Of a DNA stretch of 39,868 nucleotides, positions 7,706 to 16,671 are shown one piece after another. The notes under the pieces are model-generated. The model had not been told where the DNA came from, ran no database searches, and was given only the letters and a program-made list of their open reading frames with translations. Location of the stretch: NCBI GenBank assembly GCA_910586765.1, contig CAJUJJ010000019.1, positions 9,331 through 49,198 of the forward strand. The letters are read 5' to 3'. This DNA comes from an uncultured Clostridia bacterium (GTDB lineage Bacteria > Bacillota > Clostridia > Lachnospirales > Anaerotignaceae). Numbering within the stretch: position 1 is the first letter of the stretch; each line of letters begins with the position of its first letter. The translations under genes were made by a program, and so were the position numbers.

Positions 7706-8507
7706 ACTGCCAAACGCCTCCTTCTACTCCCTTTTTCAAAAGTAGCTGCATAATTTCTTTTTGACTTTTCCATTCTATTTTACCATTTATCATACAACAA
7801 TAAAAAAAATATTTATCAAAGTGCATTGCTGCAACTAATTCTCCTAATTTCACATCTTTTTTGGTATAAACTTGTTGCACTTGTTTTATTGTAGCACTAT
7901 CGGAAAGCAATGCCTGATACGTCTGATATGTAATTTGTAAATATTCTCTCTGATTACAATAAACAATATAACAACCTATTAACAGTATAGAAATATTAAA
8001 AGGGTACAATATAACTTGCAATGTACCTATTATCATTAAAAAATATCCAAAACCTTTTCCTACTTTTACCATAACACTTGCTGTTTTTAATATCCCATAT
8101 TTTCTGCCTGCAATATGTAGCATGGCATTTCCTCCATCTAATGGCAAAAAAGGCATCATATTAAATATTGCTAACATCATATTAAATGCTGCCAATTCCA
8201 TATTATGGAAAAACAAACATACTATTGCCATAATAATACTTACAAAAGGCCCTGAAAAAAATACAATTTGTCTTTTTAAAAAAGAAAGTTTTTCCAATCC
8301 TTTTATGACTGCTCTTTCTCCTATTGGTGTAAACCAAATTTGTTTTATTTTTGCTCCAAAACAATATGCTGTAATACAATGCCCTATTTCATGAAGTGTT
8401 ACAAAAAAAAGCATACCCAAAAATAACATCATATTTCCTTGAAACAAATAAAACAACAATAAGGGCAAAAGCAAAGGGTGTATTTTAATTTTAAATGACT
8501 TTTTCAC
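7704..8507 (-). CDS. spoIVFB: stage IV sporulation intramembrane metalloprotease SpoIVFB
   Basis: Site-2 (M50) family zinc protease that in Bacillus cleaves pro-sigma-K in the mother cell. The zinc motif HEIGH (H39, E40, H43) lies in a membrane helix. The third ligand is Asp124 in NMMPFLPLDGG. Several further hydrophobic helices and a C-terminal soluble part are present. An open frame extends far upstream, but it overlaps spoIVFA. The start used is GTG at 8507, overlapping the TGA stop of spoIVFA as GTGA, with AGGGG upstream, giving 267 residues. This is tight translational coupling, as expected for the SpoIVFA-SpoIVFB complex. Confidence 0.9.
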   Translation of the reverse strand: MKKSFKIKIHPLLLPLLLFYLFQGNMMLFLGMLFFVTLHEIGHCITAYCFGAKIKQIWFTPIGERAVIKGLEKLSFLKRQIVFFSGPFVSIIMAIVCLFFHNMELAAFNMMLAIFNMMPFLPLDGGNAMLHIAGRKYGILKTASVMVKVGKGFGYFLMIIGTLQVILYPFNISILLIGCYIVYCNQREYLQITYQTYQALLSDSATIKQVQQVYTKKDVKLGELVAAMHFDKYFFYCCMINGKIEWKSQKEIMQLLLKKGVEGGVWQ

Positions 8508-9013
8508 GGTAGTTTCACACCCCTTGCTAAATATTCTGCTTTGACATCTTCTGTATATTTTAAATCTACAAACTGCATAGGATTGATAAGCATATCTCCC
8601 CTCCAAACACTATAATGAATATGAGGGCCTGTTGACAAGCCCGTATTACCTGTCATAGCCACAATTTGACCTTGTTTTATATTTTCTCCTTTTTTTACTA
8701 AAACATTGTTTAAATGAGCATACATAACAGTATAGCCGTCTTCTGTTTCATATTTTAATACCTTTCCTAATGTTTCGGAATTTCTTACTTCTGTCACAAC
8801 ACCACTTTTTACTGCAACTGCTTGTGTATTTTCTGCTACAGCAATATCTAATCCATTGTGGTATTCCATTTTTTGCAGTATAGGATTTTCTCTTTCTCCA
8901 CAAGAAGAAGTAATAATGCCATTTACAGGCTCTATCCACTGCTCTGTTTCATATTGTTTTGCAATATCACTTTTCGTTATTAACTCTCTAGGGAATTTTT
9001 CCACTACTCTCAC
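8504..9013 (-). pseudogene. spoIVFA: C-terminal M23 peptidase-like part of SpoIVFA, out of frame with its N-terminal part
   Basis: This frame encodes a LytM/M23-type domain: HNGLDIAV (the H-x3-D zinc region), YAHLNNV, and HIHYSVW near the end. In SpoIVFA this extracytoplasmic domain follows a single membrane helix and holds SpoIVFB inactive until signalled. The frame opens only with a GTG at 9011-9013 that lacks a Shine-Dalgarno site. The partner N-terminal frame ends at 8988. Deleting one A from the A5 run at 8996-9000 would join the two as ...SSGKFPRELITK.... It is either a real frameshift, a programmed slip, or a sequencing error. Confidence 0.7.
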
Positions 9014-9500
9014 TCAAATCTGGTTGAAATGTATTTGTACTGTTGTTTTGTGTTGTTTGCTGTTTTGATTGTGTATCGTATTGTGTTTGCTGTTGCGTTT
9101 CAGCATTGTATTGCATTTGTTGTTGTGTTTGTTCACTGTCTTGTGTTTGTGTATTATTTTGTATTTGTTGTTGCGTTTGCTCATTGTTTTGTATTTGTTG
9201 TTGTGTTTGTGTTGTTTTTTGCTCAAATACAGTGATTGCTTTTTGCTTCCACTCTTGTATTGTTCCTAAAGGCATTTCATAAGCAATAGCCTCTTTTAAG
9301 CTTTCTGTAATCGTATTTGCCGTGTTTGTATCAAAAAGAGAAAGCACAATCGCTGCTCCTACAAGCATCATTGTGACATAAATGCGAAATAAAAAAAATT
9401 GTTTACTTGGTGTTGGAGGACTTTTTTTTCTATTGATTGCCCTTCCCTGTCTTGCCTGTTTTATCATTTCTTGTCTCATACGTATTCTTTGTTCGTCCAT
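8988..9500 (-). pseudogene. spoIVFA: N-terminal membrane-anchor part of SpoIVFA, with a Gln-rich linker
   Basis: A 170-residue frame with a basic cytoplasmic N-terminus (MDEQRIRMRQEMIKQ), one membrane helix at about residues 39-55, then a long Gln/Asn/Thr-rich linker, ending 12 codons into the region shared with the M23 frame. The ATG at 9500 follows AGGAGG. An upstream in-frame ATG at 9554 lacks a ribosome site. CATATATT at 9524-9531 fits the -10 of a sigma-E promoter, but its -35 (TATATT, 9543-9548) is only 11 nt away, shorter than usual. Together with the following frame it forms one spoIVFA, broken by +1 nt. Confidence 0.7.
9030..9222. repeat. imperfect tandem repeats encoding the Gln-rich SpoIVFA linker
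   Basis: Units of about 24-36 bp built on TTGTTGTGTTTG-like sequence (plus strand) encode repeats of the form QTQQQ-(I/M/T)-Q-(N/Y). At least five imperfect units can be followed. The repeats are directly adjacent and lack spacers. They may vary in number between strains by slippage. Confidence 0.75.
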
Positions 9501-9552
9501 AGTTCGTCCTCCTTTCTTAAAATAATATATGCACAAAACAAAAATATAGAAC

Positions 9553-9580
9553 AAAAAAAAGTGCCGAATAAATCGACACT
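9553..9580 (-). terminator. terminator of the efflux/two-component operon
   Basis: On the minus strand AGTGTCGA (9573-9580) pairs with TCGGCACT (9560-9567), 8 bp with one G-T pair, around a TTTAT loop, followed by a run of T residues (A9553-A9560 on plus). It is about 70 bp past the TolC-like stop codon. Confidence 0.85.
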
Positions 9581-9651
9581 TTATTATTGTTCAAAAATCA
9601 AAACTCTTAGAAAAATTAGCATTTTTCATTTTAAAATAAATATTTTTATCA

Positions 9652-10758
9652 CTATAACAAATAAGAATTTTCAAACTGTTCTATCAAAAGCATATGCTCA
9701 TACACTTGGGATATAATTTCGCTTTCTTTTTCTGCTACACTTTGTTCTGCTTTCAACACATCTAATTCTGTATTTTGTTGCAACTCATACTTTTTTTGTG
9801 CAATAGTTAACTGTTGCTTTAATGTTTCCAATTCTAACAAATTATTTTGATAGTTAGTCTCCAATTTTATAATGCTGTCATAACAATTTTCTATTTTTGT
9901 TTTTAAATTTGCTTTTTCATCAGATAATGACAATTCTGCTTTTGCTACACTATTGTCTGCTTCTTCGTCTGCCGTTGCACTATCTGGTACACTGCTATGT
10001 GTAAATTTTGCCTCTGCTGTTACAGTTTCTAAACTAATCTGTTTTTGTTTGATATTAGGGTCTGTATTGATTTTACTTTTGATATAAGTTTCTAATGATA
10101 ACTCCATTTCCAAAGGCTCATATACTGGCTGCAATGTAATCTGATAATTTTTATCAATATCTACATCTATCAACTTCGCCAAAGACTGATAAGCACTTTG
10201 TACATTCATTTGTTGCTGTTGTACATTTTCTAGTGCTTTTTGATAATTTAACAACTGATTTTGTATTTCTTGCTCTGAAATCAAACCTAATTTTGATTTT
10301 GTTTTTGCAATAAGCAACTCTTTTTCTGTATTTTGAATACTCTTTTCTAACAATACAATTTCTCTTTCTTTATTTATAATATCAATGTAAACTTGTTTTA
10401 ATGAAAATTTAACACTTTCTTCTGTAACTTCTCTGTTCAGTTTGGAACTGGTATACTCTGCATTTTGTTTGATATACTGCAAAAGTTGCTGAAATGTATG
10501 ACCACCTGCAATATAATTTTGTTCATCTTCTAATTTTTGCTCACTGATATTCAAATCCATATTACTATTTTTTAATGTTGTACTGCGAGTCAATGCTTTT
10601 TGTGTTGCTTCTTCTAGTGTTAGCTCTATAGCATTTTGTTTTTGAGGGATTTCCAACACTGTTATAAAATCTAATGTATTTGTTTGCTGTGCAAAAGCAG
10701 TTGTAGTATTGATTGCCAAAGCAAAAAGCAATGTCATTGCAATACACTTTTTATTCAT
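9652..10758 (-). CDS. TolC-like (outer-membrane-efflux-family) coiled-coil protein
   Basis: A 368-residue protein with a cleavable signal peptide (MNKKCIAMTLL...AFAQ). It is mostly long helices rich in Gln, Lys and Glu. Two repeats match the TolC family: a first with AKTKSKLGLISEQEIQNQ, and a second with QKKYELQQNTELDVLKAEQS. The early LTLEEATQKAL is also typical. The protein is shorter than proteobacterial TolC, and no obvious barrel-strand region is seen, which fits a bacterium without an outer membrane. It is last in the operon with macA/macB-type genes, so it probably works with that pump outside the membrane. AAAGGAA precedes the ATG. Confidence 0.75.
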   Translation of the reverse strand: MNKKCIAMTLLFALAINTTTAFAQQTNTLDFITVLEIPQKQNAIELTLEEATQKALTRSTTLKNSNMDLNISEQKLEDEQNYIAGGHTFQQLLQYIKQNAEYTSSKLNREVTEESVKFSLKQVYIDIINKEREIVLLEKSIQNTEKELLIAKTKSKLGLISEQEIQNQLLNYQKALENVQQQQMNVQSAYQSLAKLIDVDIDKNYQITLQPVYEPLEMELSLETYIKSKINTDPNIKQKQISLETVTAEAKFTHSSVPDSATADEEADNSVAKAELSLSDEKANLKTKIENCYDSIIKLETNYQNNLLELETLKQQLTIAQKKYELQQNTELDVLKAEQSVAEKESEIISQVYEHMLLIEQFENSYLL

Positions 10759-10776
10759 ACTTTTTCATTCCTTTCT

Positions 10777-12282
10777 TTATTTTATATTTCTTTTTTGCAA
10801 AGGAAAAGCATTATGAAATGTAGTACCCTTTCCTAATTCACTCTTTACTGAAATTTTACCATCATTTCTTTCTGCTATCCATTTCGCTATAGAAAGTCCC
10901 AGTCCTGTGCCGGGTATTTCTTTATTTCTTGATTTATCTGCTCTATAAAAGCGGTCAAATATTCTTGTCACATCTTCTTCTGCCATACCTACACCATCAT
11001 CTTCTATATCAACACAACCATATTCCTTTTGTTTATAAATATGAAATGTAATCGTGTTATTTTGTTTGGTATATTTTAAAGCATTTTCACAATGTATCCA
11101 CAATAACTGTTTTACCATACTACTGTCTGCATAAACTTCAACTTCTTCTTTTTCTTTTATCACAATATTCCTTTTTTCTTCTGTTGTAATATCAATTTCT
11201 TTTACAATCTCTTTTACTAATTCATTTAAACTAAACTGCTCTTTTTGTACTGTAATTCTATTTTGTTCACTTTTTGCCAAAAAAAGCAATTTTTTAATCA
11301 GTTGGCTCATATGCTCCGTTTCTGCCAATATAGACTGTATAGATTCCTCTAATACTGTAGGGTCACTTTTTCCCCAACGATTAATTAAATTAGCATAGCC
11401 TTGTATTACTGAAATAGGCGTTCTCAATTCATGAGAAGCATCTGATATAAACTGATTTTGTTTTTGAAAGGAATTTTCTAATCGTGAAATCATAGAATTA
11501 AATGTTTCTGCTAATTCTTTCATTTCATCATCTGGCCCACTCGTATCTATTCTTTGACTTAAATCTTCTATGCTGATACGTTCTGCTGTTTTTTGTATTT
11601 CTTCCACAGGTTTCAACATTCTTCTACTAATATACCTTCCTATCAAAAAAGATAAAAATATGCCTAATAAATCTATTAAAAGTAATTTTAATACAAATTT
11701 ATGAAAATAATAATTGTTGCTAGAAAGCATTTTAAATGCTTGCACTAAATAATTATTTTCTTGAAATTTAATTTCCTTTTCTACTAAAACAAATTCTTTG
11801 CCATCTCTGCCTGTAATAAAATATTGTCTACCTCCTATATGAAATCCCTTTGCTGTACTTACTTTAAATCCTTTTTGTTCCCATTCTTTGGGACGAGAAT
11901 ATTGTGGAGCTTCCCATTCCTCCATTTGTTCTGGAGAAGGCTGTGATGGTATCTGTTTTATAAAAGGAGGAGCTTCTCCCATAGAATTTTTATACACTGT
12001 ATGATTTTTTACATCAATCACATTCACTTCTACATATTTATTTTTGACAATACTATCTAATATTTGTTGAGAAAACGTGCCATTACTTTCAATATAGTCA
12101 TCTATATTTTGTACAATTTTTACAATTTCTTCTCTTACATTGTTCTGTTCAATGACATTTACATTCAACAATACAAAAAAACTGATAACCAACAATGATA
12201 ATGAAAATATACCTCCATACATCATTGTTGTTTTATGTGCAATGGTTAAACTAGAAAAAAAAGTTTTACTCCTCTTTGACAT
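10777..12282 (-). CDS. sensor histidine kinase
   Basis: A 501-residue membrane kinase. Two membrane helices (about residues 22-42 and 197-217) flank an extracytoplasmic sensor domain. Then a HAMP domain (about 218-270), a HisKA domain with phospho-acceptor H284 in SDASHELRTP, and a HATPase domain with an N-box (HCENALKYT), G1 (DDGVGMAEED) and G2 (GTGLGLSIAK) motifs. It overlaps the response regulator gene by 17 bp, with GAGGAG before its ATG. It should phosphorylate that regulator and control the pump operon it sits in. The signal is unknown. Confidence 0.92.
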   Translation of the reverse strand: MSKRSKTFFSSLTIAHKTTMMYGGIFSLSLLVISFFVLLNVNVIEQNNVREEIVKIVQNIDDYIESNGTFSQQILDSIVKNKYVEVNVIDVKNHTVYKNSMGEAPPFIKQIPSQPSPEQMEEWEAPQYSRPKEWEQKGFKVSTAKGFHIGGRQYFITGRDGKEFVLVEKEIKFQENNYLVQAFKMLSSNNYYFHKFVLKLLLIDLLGIFLSFLIGRYISRRMLKPVEEIQKTAERISIEDLSQRIDTSGPDDEMKELAETFNSMISRLENSFQKQNQFISDASHELRTPISVIQGYANLINRWGKSDPTVLEESIQSILAETEHMSQLIKKLLFLAKSEQNRITVQKEQFSLNELVKEIVKEIDITTEEKRNIVIKEKEEVEVYADSSMVKQLLWIHCENALKYTKQNNTITFHIYKQKEYGCVDIEDDGVGMAEEDVTRIFDRFYRADKSRNKEIPGTGLGLSIAKWIAERNDGKISVKSELGKGTTFHNAFPLQKRNIK

Positions 12283-12955
12283 AGTATCCTACTCCTCGTA
12301 TGGTGTGTATAAACTTTTCTCCAAATGCTTCATCTATTTTAGAACGCAAATAACGAATATACACATCAACAACATTCGTTTCTCCTATATAGCTGTATCC
12401 CCATACTTGATTTAATATTTGTTCTCTGGTCAATACAATATTTTTGTTTTGCACCAAATACAAAAGTAAATCAAATTCTTTTTTTGTCAATTCTACTTCT
12501 GTATCTTGTATTGTGACCATACGCTTTTCTATATTGATACACATATGATTGACTGTTAATATTGTATTTGATGTATCATTTTGATTGTGACTACAATGTT
12601 TAAATGCTACTCTCATTCTTGCCAACAATTCTTCTATAGCAAAAGGCTTTGTCAAATAATCATCTGCACCACTGTCCAATCCTGCTACTTTATCCATTAC
12701 TTCATCTTTTGCTGTAAGCATAATAATAGGAATAGAAGATGTTTTTCTTATTCTTCTGCAAATTTCTATGCCACTCAGTCCCGGAAGCATTAAATCCAGC
12801 AATATCATATCATATTCACCATTTGTAAATGTTTCTAGTCCTTCTCTGCCATCATGCACTACAGTAATATCATAACCTTCATATTTTAATTCCAATTCTA
12901 CAAATCTCGCTAATTTTACTTCATCTTCTATTAACAATATACGTTTCCCTTCCAT
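12266..12955 (-). CDS. OmpR/PhoB-family response regulator
   Basis: A 229-residue regulator. The receiver domain has the acidic pair E10/D11, phospho-acceptor D54 in LLDLMLPG, the switch Thr in LTAKDE and a conserved Lys. The C-terminal winged helix ends in RYLRSKIDE and IRGVGYYV. An open frame runs 11 codons further upstream, but AAGGGG lies 11 nt before the ATG at 12955. It sits between the permease and kinase genes and likely activates the whole operon. Confidence 0.93.
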   Translation of the reverse strand: MEGKRILLIEDEVKLARFVELELKYEGYDITVVHDGREGLETFTNGEYDMILLDLMLPGLSGIEICRRIRKTSSIPIIMLTAKDEVMDKVAGLDSGADDYLTKPFAIEELLARMRVAFKHCSHNQNDTSNTILTVNHMCINIEKRMVTIQDTEVELTKKEFDLLLYLVQNKNIVLTREQILNQVWGYSYIGETNVVDVYIRYLRSKIDEAFGEKFIHTIRGVGYYVKEE

Positions 12956-12980
12956 ATACCAAAACACCCCTTCATATTTA

Positions 12981-14198
12981 TTATTCAAATCTTAATGCCT
13001 CAATAGGGTCTAATTTTGCCGCTTTATTTGCTGGTGTAACGCCAAATATAATACCTATTGCCATTGAAATGCCTACTGCCATAGCAACTGCACTTACTGA
13101 CAATACAGGTGTAATGCCTGCAAAACGCCCTATTACAAATGCAAATACAACACCTAACACCAGTCCTGCTATCCCTCCCATACCAGTTAATATTACAGCC
13201 TCTGTGATAAACTGTATTTTAATGTCTTTATTTTTTGCTCCTATTGATTTTCTAATACCAATTTCTTTTGTTCTTTCTGTTACTGTTACCATCATAATAT
13301 TCATAACACCAATTCCTCCTACCAAAAGAGAAATTCCTGCTACAAAACTAATAAACAATGTTACATAGGATAATATAGAATTGATTGAGTCCACCATTTC
13401 AGAAGCATCTTGTATATAATATTTGTCTTTATTATTATGGAAATTTTCCAATGCTGTCATAATTTTTTGTTTCATCATTTCTGTTTGTTCTAAATCCTCT
13501 ATTAATACAGAAAAGCCACTTAAATTTTTATTGCTATATAATCTCATTGCTGTAGAAATGGGCAATATTACCGTTTCTGGAAATTCATCACTATATGCGT
13601 TTTCTGTAGAAGCATTTGTATTTTCCATAATACCTATTACTGTATATTTTCCTGTACCTCTCCACGTTTTTAATTTAATTTTTTCTCCTATAACACTTTC
13701 GTCACAATGTCCAAATACTTTTAATGCTGTGGTATCATTTATTACTGCTACATTTGTTCTCATATCTACATCATTTTTTGAAATATACCTACCATATAAT
13801 ATGGTAGGATTATCAATATAAAAGGCATCTGCTGTAACACCACTCACAGAAGCAGATTTTGTTTCTTGAGGGTCTAGCAATTTAATATAAGTATTTCTTC
13901 CACTATATGTTGTATTGACATAGCTAACGCCTTCTACTTCTTTTAGCATATCATAATCGTCCATAGTAAGCAAATCTCTTGTTTCAATGTCATTAGAGCC
14001 ACTTAAACTAATTGTCAAACTTCCTGTGCCAAAAGACTCAAATTCTTCTTCTATTGCTGCCTGACTGCCATTTCCTATAGAAACAATAGCAATAACAGAG
14101 CTAATGCCTATAATAATACCCAACATTGTCAAAAGCGTTCTCATTTTATTTGAAAAAACATTTCGGAAAGCTGATTTTGCACATTCTCCAAAATTCAC
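12981..14198 (-). CDS. MacB-type ABC transporter permease
   Basis: A 405-residue permease with one N-terminal membrane helix (TMLGIIIGISSVIAIVSIG), a large extracytoplasmic MacB_PCD domain (about residues 50-255), then the FtsX domain with three helices, including GGIGVMNIMMVTVTERTKEIG. MacB-type pumps work by transmembrane mechanical coupling, exporting peptides, toxins or antibiotics rather than importing. The start is a GTG that overlaps the ATPase stop codon (GTGA) with GGAGGTG upstream. The ATPase and permease are separate genes, unlike fused MacB of Gram-negative bacteria. Confidence 0.92.
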   Translation of the reverse strand: MNFGECAKSAFRNVFSNKMRTLLTMLGIIIGISSVIAIVSIGNGSQAAIEEEFESFGTGSLTISLSGSNDIETRDLLTMDDYDMLKEVEGVSYVNTTYSGRNTYIKLLDPQETKSASVSGVTADAFYIDNPTILYGRYISKNDVDMRTNVAVINDTTALKVFGHCDESVIGEKIKLKTWRGTGKYTVIGIMENTNASTENAYSDEFPETVILPISTAMRLYSNKNLSGFSVLIEDLEQTEMMKQKIMTALENFHNNKDKYYIQDASEMVDSINSILSYVTLFISFVAGISLLVGGIGVMNIMMVTVTERTKEIGIRKSIGAKNKDIKIQFITEAVILTGMGGIAGLVLGVVFAFVIGRFAGITPVLSVSAVAMAVGISMAIGIIFGVTPANKAAKLDPIEALRFE

Positions 14199-14908
14199 AC
14201 TTTTGCACCTCCTGCTAATGTCCTGTTTTCTACCAATTCATCTTTTATAATACAGCCATCTTTAAAAAGTGCTATTCTTTTTGTATATTGTGCCACATCT
14301 GGTTCGTGTGTTACCATAACGATTGTTGTGCCATCATCATTTAGTCCTTGAAAAATTTCCATAATTTCTACAGTAGAACGGCTGTCTAAATTTCCCGTAG
14401 GTTCATCTGCCATCAATATCGCTGGTTGGTTTACCAACGCTCTCGCTATAGCAACTCTTTGTCTTTGTCCTCCAGATAATTCATTTGGTTTATGTTTTAC
14501 ACGTTTTCCAAGTCCTACTTTTTCCAGTGCTATTATTGCTTTTTCGTGTCTTACTTTTTTGGGTATTCCTGCATATACCATAGGCAATTCTACATTTTCC
14601 AATGAAGAAAGTTTTGGCAGCAAATTAAATGACTGAAATACAAATCCAATTTTTTTATTTCTAATCTCAGCTAATTTTTCATCTTTAAATTTTGCTACAT
14701 CTTCTCCATCTAAATAATAACTGCCACTTGTAGGACTATCTAAGCACCCTAATATATTTAACATAGTAGATTTACCAGAACCGCTTGTTCCCATAATAGA
14801 AAGAAATTCTCCCTCTTTTACACTCAAATTTATATCATTTAATGCAGTAACTGACAACTCATTTTGATTATACTTTTTTATTAGATGTTCTAATCTTAAT
14901 ATCTCCAT
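14195..14908 (-). CDS. MacB-type ABC transporter ATP-binding protein
   Basis: A 237-residue ATPase. Walker A GTSGSGKST (residues 40-48), a Q-loop in FVFQSFNLLP, the signature LSGGQRQRVAIARAL, Walker B ILMADEPTGNLD and the switch His in MVTHEP are all intact. It belongs to the LolD/MacB subfamily. The open frame extends 32 codons upstream into the end of the adaptor gene, but AGGAGG lies 8 nt before the ATG at 14908. It is translationally coupled to the permease. Confidence 0.94.
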   Translation of the reverse strand: MEILRLEHLIKKYNQNELSVTALNDINLSVKEGEFLSIMGTSGSGKSTMLNILGCLDSPTSGSYYLDGEDVAKFKDEKLAEIRNKKIGFVFQSFNLLPKLSSLENVELPMVYAGIPKKVRHEKAIIALEKVGLGKRVKHKPNELSGGQRQRVAIARALVNQPAILMADEPTGNLDSRSTVEIMEIFQGLNDDGTTIVMVTHEPDVAQYTKRIALFKDGCIIKDELVENRTLAGGAKV

Positions 14909-14921
14909 ATTGATATCCTCC

Positions 14922-16490
14922 TTATCTTGGAGCATTACCGCCACGATTGCCGCCGCCGTTTGGAGGCATACCACCACCACCGCCTGGCATACCGCTACCT
15001 CCATTTGGCATATTACCGCCCATATTATTCAGTATAGAGCTGTCTTGTTCTTTTCTCTGCTCTACTGCTGTAGCAAAATCTGACAAATTTGCACCATCTG
15101 TCATATCTTCTGTAGGACTTGTGACTATTTTTTCTCCTACTGTAATACCACTTTCTATTACAGCACTTGTATCATTTGTACTACCTAATGTGACATCTGT
15201 TTTTTGCAACACATCATTTTCATTTACTTTATACACATAATAACTATTATCTTTATTTTTTCCTACAGCAGAAAGTGGTACGTAAACTGCATCAGATAAG
15301 TCTTGTACTATAATTTCCAAATCCAATGAAAAACCAGGTTTCATCAATTCATCTGGATTGTCCATATGTACTACAATAGGTACTACTGTTTCACTTCCGC
15401 TCATAGTAGACTGTGTAGATGCAGTAGGTTCAATTTTTGTTACAGTACCTGTGTAAATCTTCCCTTCTATGCCATCACTTGTCATTTCTACTTTTTGCCC
15501 TATTTCAATTTGTGCAATATCATATTCTGAAACATATGCTTCTACATCTAAATTACTTAAATCTGCAATTTTCATCATTACTGTACTGTCTGTAAGCATT
15601 TGCCCCTCTACTGCATTGGACTCTATCACTGTACCGCTAATAGGACTATATGTTGCCGCAGTCAATTTATTAATATCGTATTGTATACTAGATACATTTC
15701 TTTGTGCTGTTTCTAATGTATTTTGTTGTTTTTTAATAGAATTTTGTGTTGCTGTACTACTCGTTTTATTTTGGCTTTCTTCTAAATTTAGCTGTGCTTT
15801 TTGTAATGACAATTCCGCTGTCTGTAATGACAATTCTGCTGTTTGTTTATCATTTTGTGTTTGTGTTAATGTATCTATTGCTTTTTGATATGCCTGTTGT
15901 GCATTGTCATATTCCTGTTGGCTGATACCTCCTACCATAAGTAATTCTGCATTATCCTCCATTGTTTTTTTGGCATTGTCTACTTCTGTTTGTGCCTGAG
16001 AAATTTTAATATCATAACTGTCTATTTGACTTTGTGTATCTTTTATATTTTTTTCTGCATTTACTACTTGGTTTTGTAATTCCAATAATTCCGCTCCTTC
16101 TACTGGTGCAGACAATTCACTTAATGAAATTTGAGCATTTTCTACTGTCGCATTTGCTTCTGCTAATTTATCTTTTAATTCTCTTTGTGTATCTTCTATA
16201 TCATATGTTACTAACAAATCTCCCTCATTTACTTTATCTCCTACCTCTGCAAATACTTCTTCTACTTCCTGAGAAAGCTCTATAAATATAGAAACTGGGT
16301 CAGCTGCCACTGTTGTGCCAGAAGCAGTCACTCTTTTAGACAAGTCCCCTTTTTCTACTACAGATATATCTGGTAATTTTGTCTGTGTTTTATTTGATGT
16401 ATCAAAAAGTCCTTTGGCATAAACACCACTTACTCCTGCCACTAAAACTGCTGCAATACTTAATGCAATTACTTTTTTTGTTGCAGTCAT
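14922..16490 (-). CDS. MacA-like membrane-fusion (HlyD-family) adaptor protein
   Basis: A 522-residue adaptor with an N-terminal membrane helix (residues 5-25), split lipoyl/barrel-sandwich halves (VEEVFAEVGDKVNEGD, and YSPISGTVIESNAVEGQ), a long coiled-coil hairpin rich in Gln (about residues 110-270), and beta-barrel and membrane-proximal domains. The C-terminal 45 residues are almost only Gly, Met, Asn and Pro. The ATG at 16490 follows GGAGG; a Met seven codons upstream is less well placed. It is the first gene of the efflux operon and would link the MacB-type pump to the TolC-like protein. Confidence 0.9.
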   Translation of the reverse strand: MTATKKVIALSIAAVLVAGVSGVYAKGLFDTSNKTQTKLPDISVVEKGDLSKRVTASGTTVAADPVSIFIELSQEVEEVFAEVGDKVNEGDLLVTYDIEDTQRELKDKLAEANATVENAQISLSELSAPVEGAELLELQNQVVNAEKNIKDTQSQIDSYDIKISQAQTEVDNAKKTMEDNAELLMVGGISQQEYDNAQQAYQKAIDTLTQTQNDKQTAELSLQTAELSLQKAQLNLEESQNKTSSTATQNSIKKQQNTLETAQRNVSSIQYDINKLTAATYSPISGTVIESNAVEGQMLTDSTVMMKIADLSNLDVEAYVSEYDIAQIEIGQKVEMTSDGIEGKIYTGTVTKIEPTASTQSTMSGSETVVPIVVHMDNPDELMKPGFSLDLEIIVQDLSDAVYVPLSAVGKNKDNSYYVYKVNENDVLQKTDVTLGSTNDTSAVIESGITVGEKIVTSPTEDMTDGANLSDFATAVEQRKEQDSSILNNMGGNMPNGGSGMPGGGGGMPPNGGGNRGGNAPR

Positions 16491-16532
16491 ATGTTTTCCC
16501 TCCAGTATCATTTTTTTCGCTCGCTTTATATG

Positions 16533-16561
16533 ATTATGGCATATAGTATAAAAACTACCAA
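16533..16561 (-). promoter_or_regulatory. promoter of the efflux operon
   Basis: On the minus strand TTGGTA (16556-16561), a 17-nt spacer and CATAAT (16533-16538). It lies about 45 bp before the adaptor ATG. No clear response-regulator direct repeat was identified upstream. Confidence 0.6.
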
Positions 16562-16642
16562 TTAAAAGGAAATTTACACCCCATTAGAAAAACATTAAAA
16601 TTATATAAAATAAAAATACTATTATTATCTCCTAAAAATATA

Positions 16643-16671
16643 TTGTAGTATATTCCCTTTTTCGTTATAAT
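16643..16671 (+). promoter_or_regulatory. promoter of the lipoprotein-HD operon
   Basis: TTGTAG (16643-16648), a 17-nt spacer and a perfect TATAAT (16666-16671), about 90 bp upstream of the lipoprotein ATG. It is divergent from the efflux operon promoter. Confidence 0.65.

Noticed and set aside
9030..9222. Repeat block considered as a CRISPR array
   Set aside because: Units are directly adjacent, imperfect and coding, with no unique spacers and no cas genes nearby.
9029..9282. Several Cys/Val-rich plus-strand ORFs
   Set aside because: They are antisense shadows of the Gln-rich repeat in spoIVFA; the repeats force open frames on the other strand.
9524..9548. Sigma-E promoter upstream of spoIVFA as a firm feature
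   Set aside because: The -10 fits well but the -35 match is partial and the spacing is 11 nt rather than about 13-15, so it is only mentioned in the gene entry.
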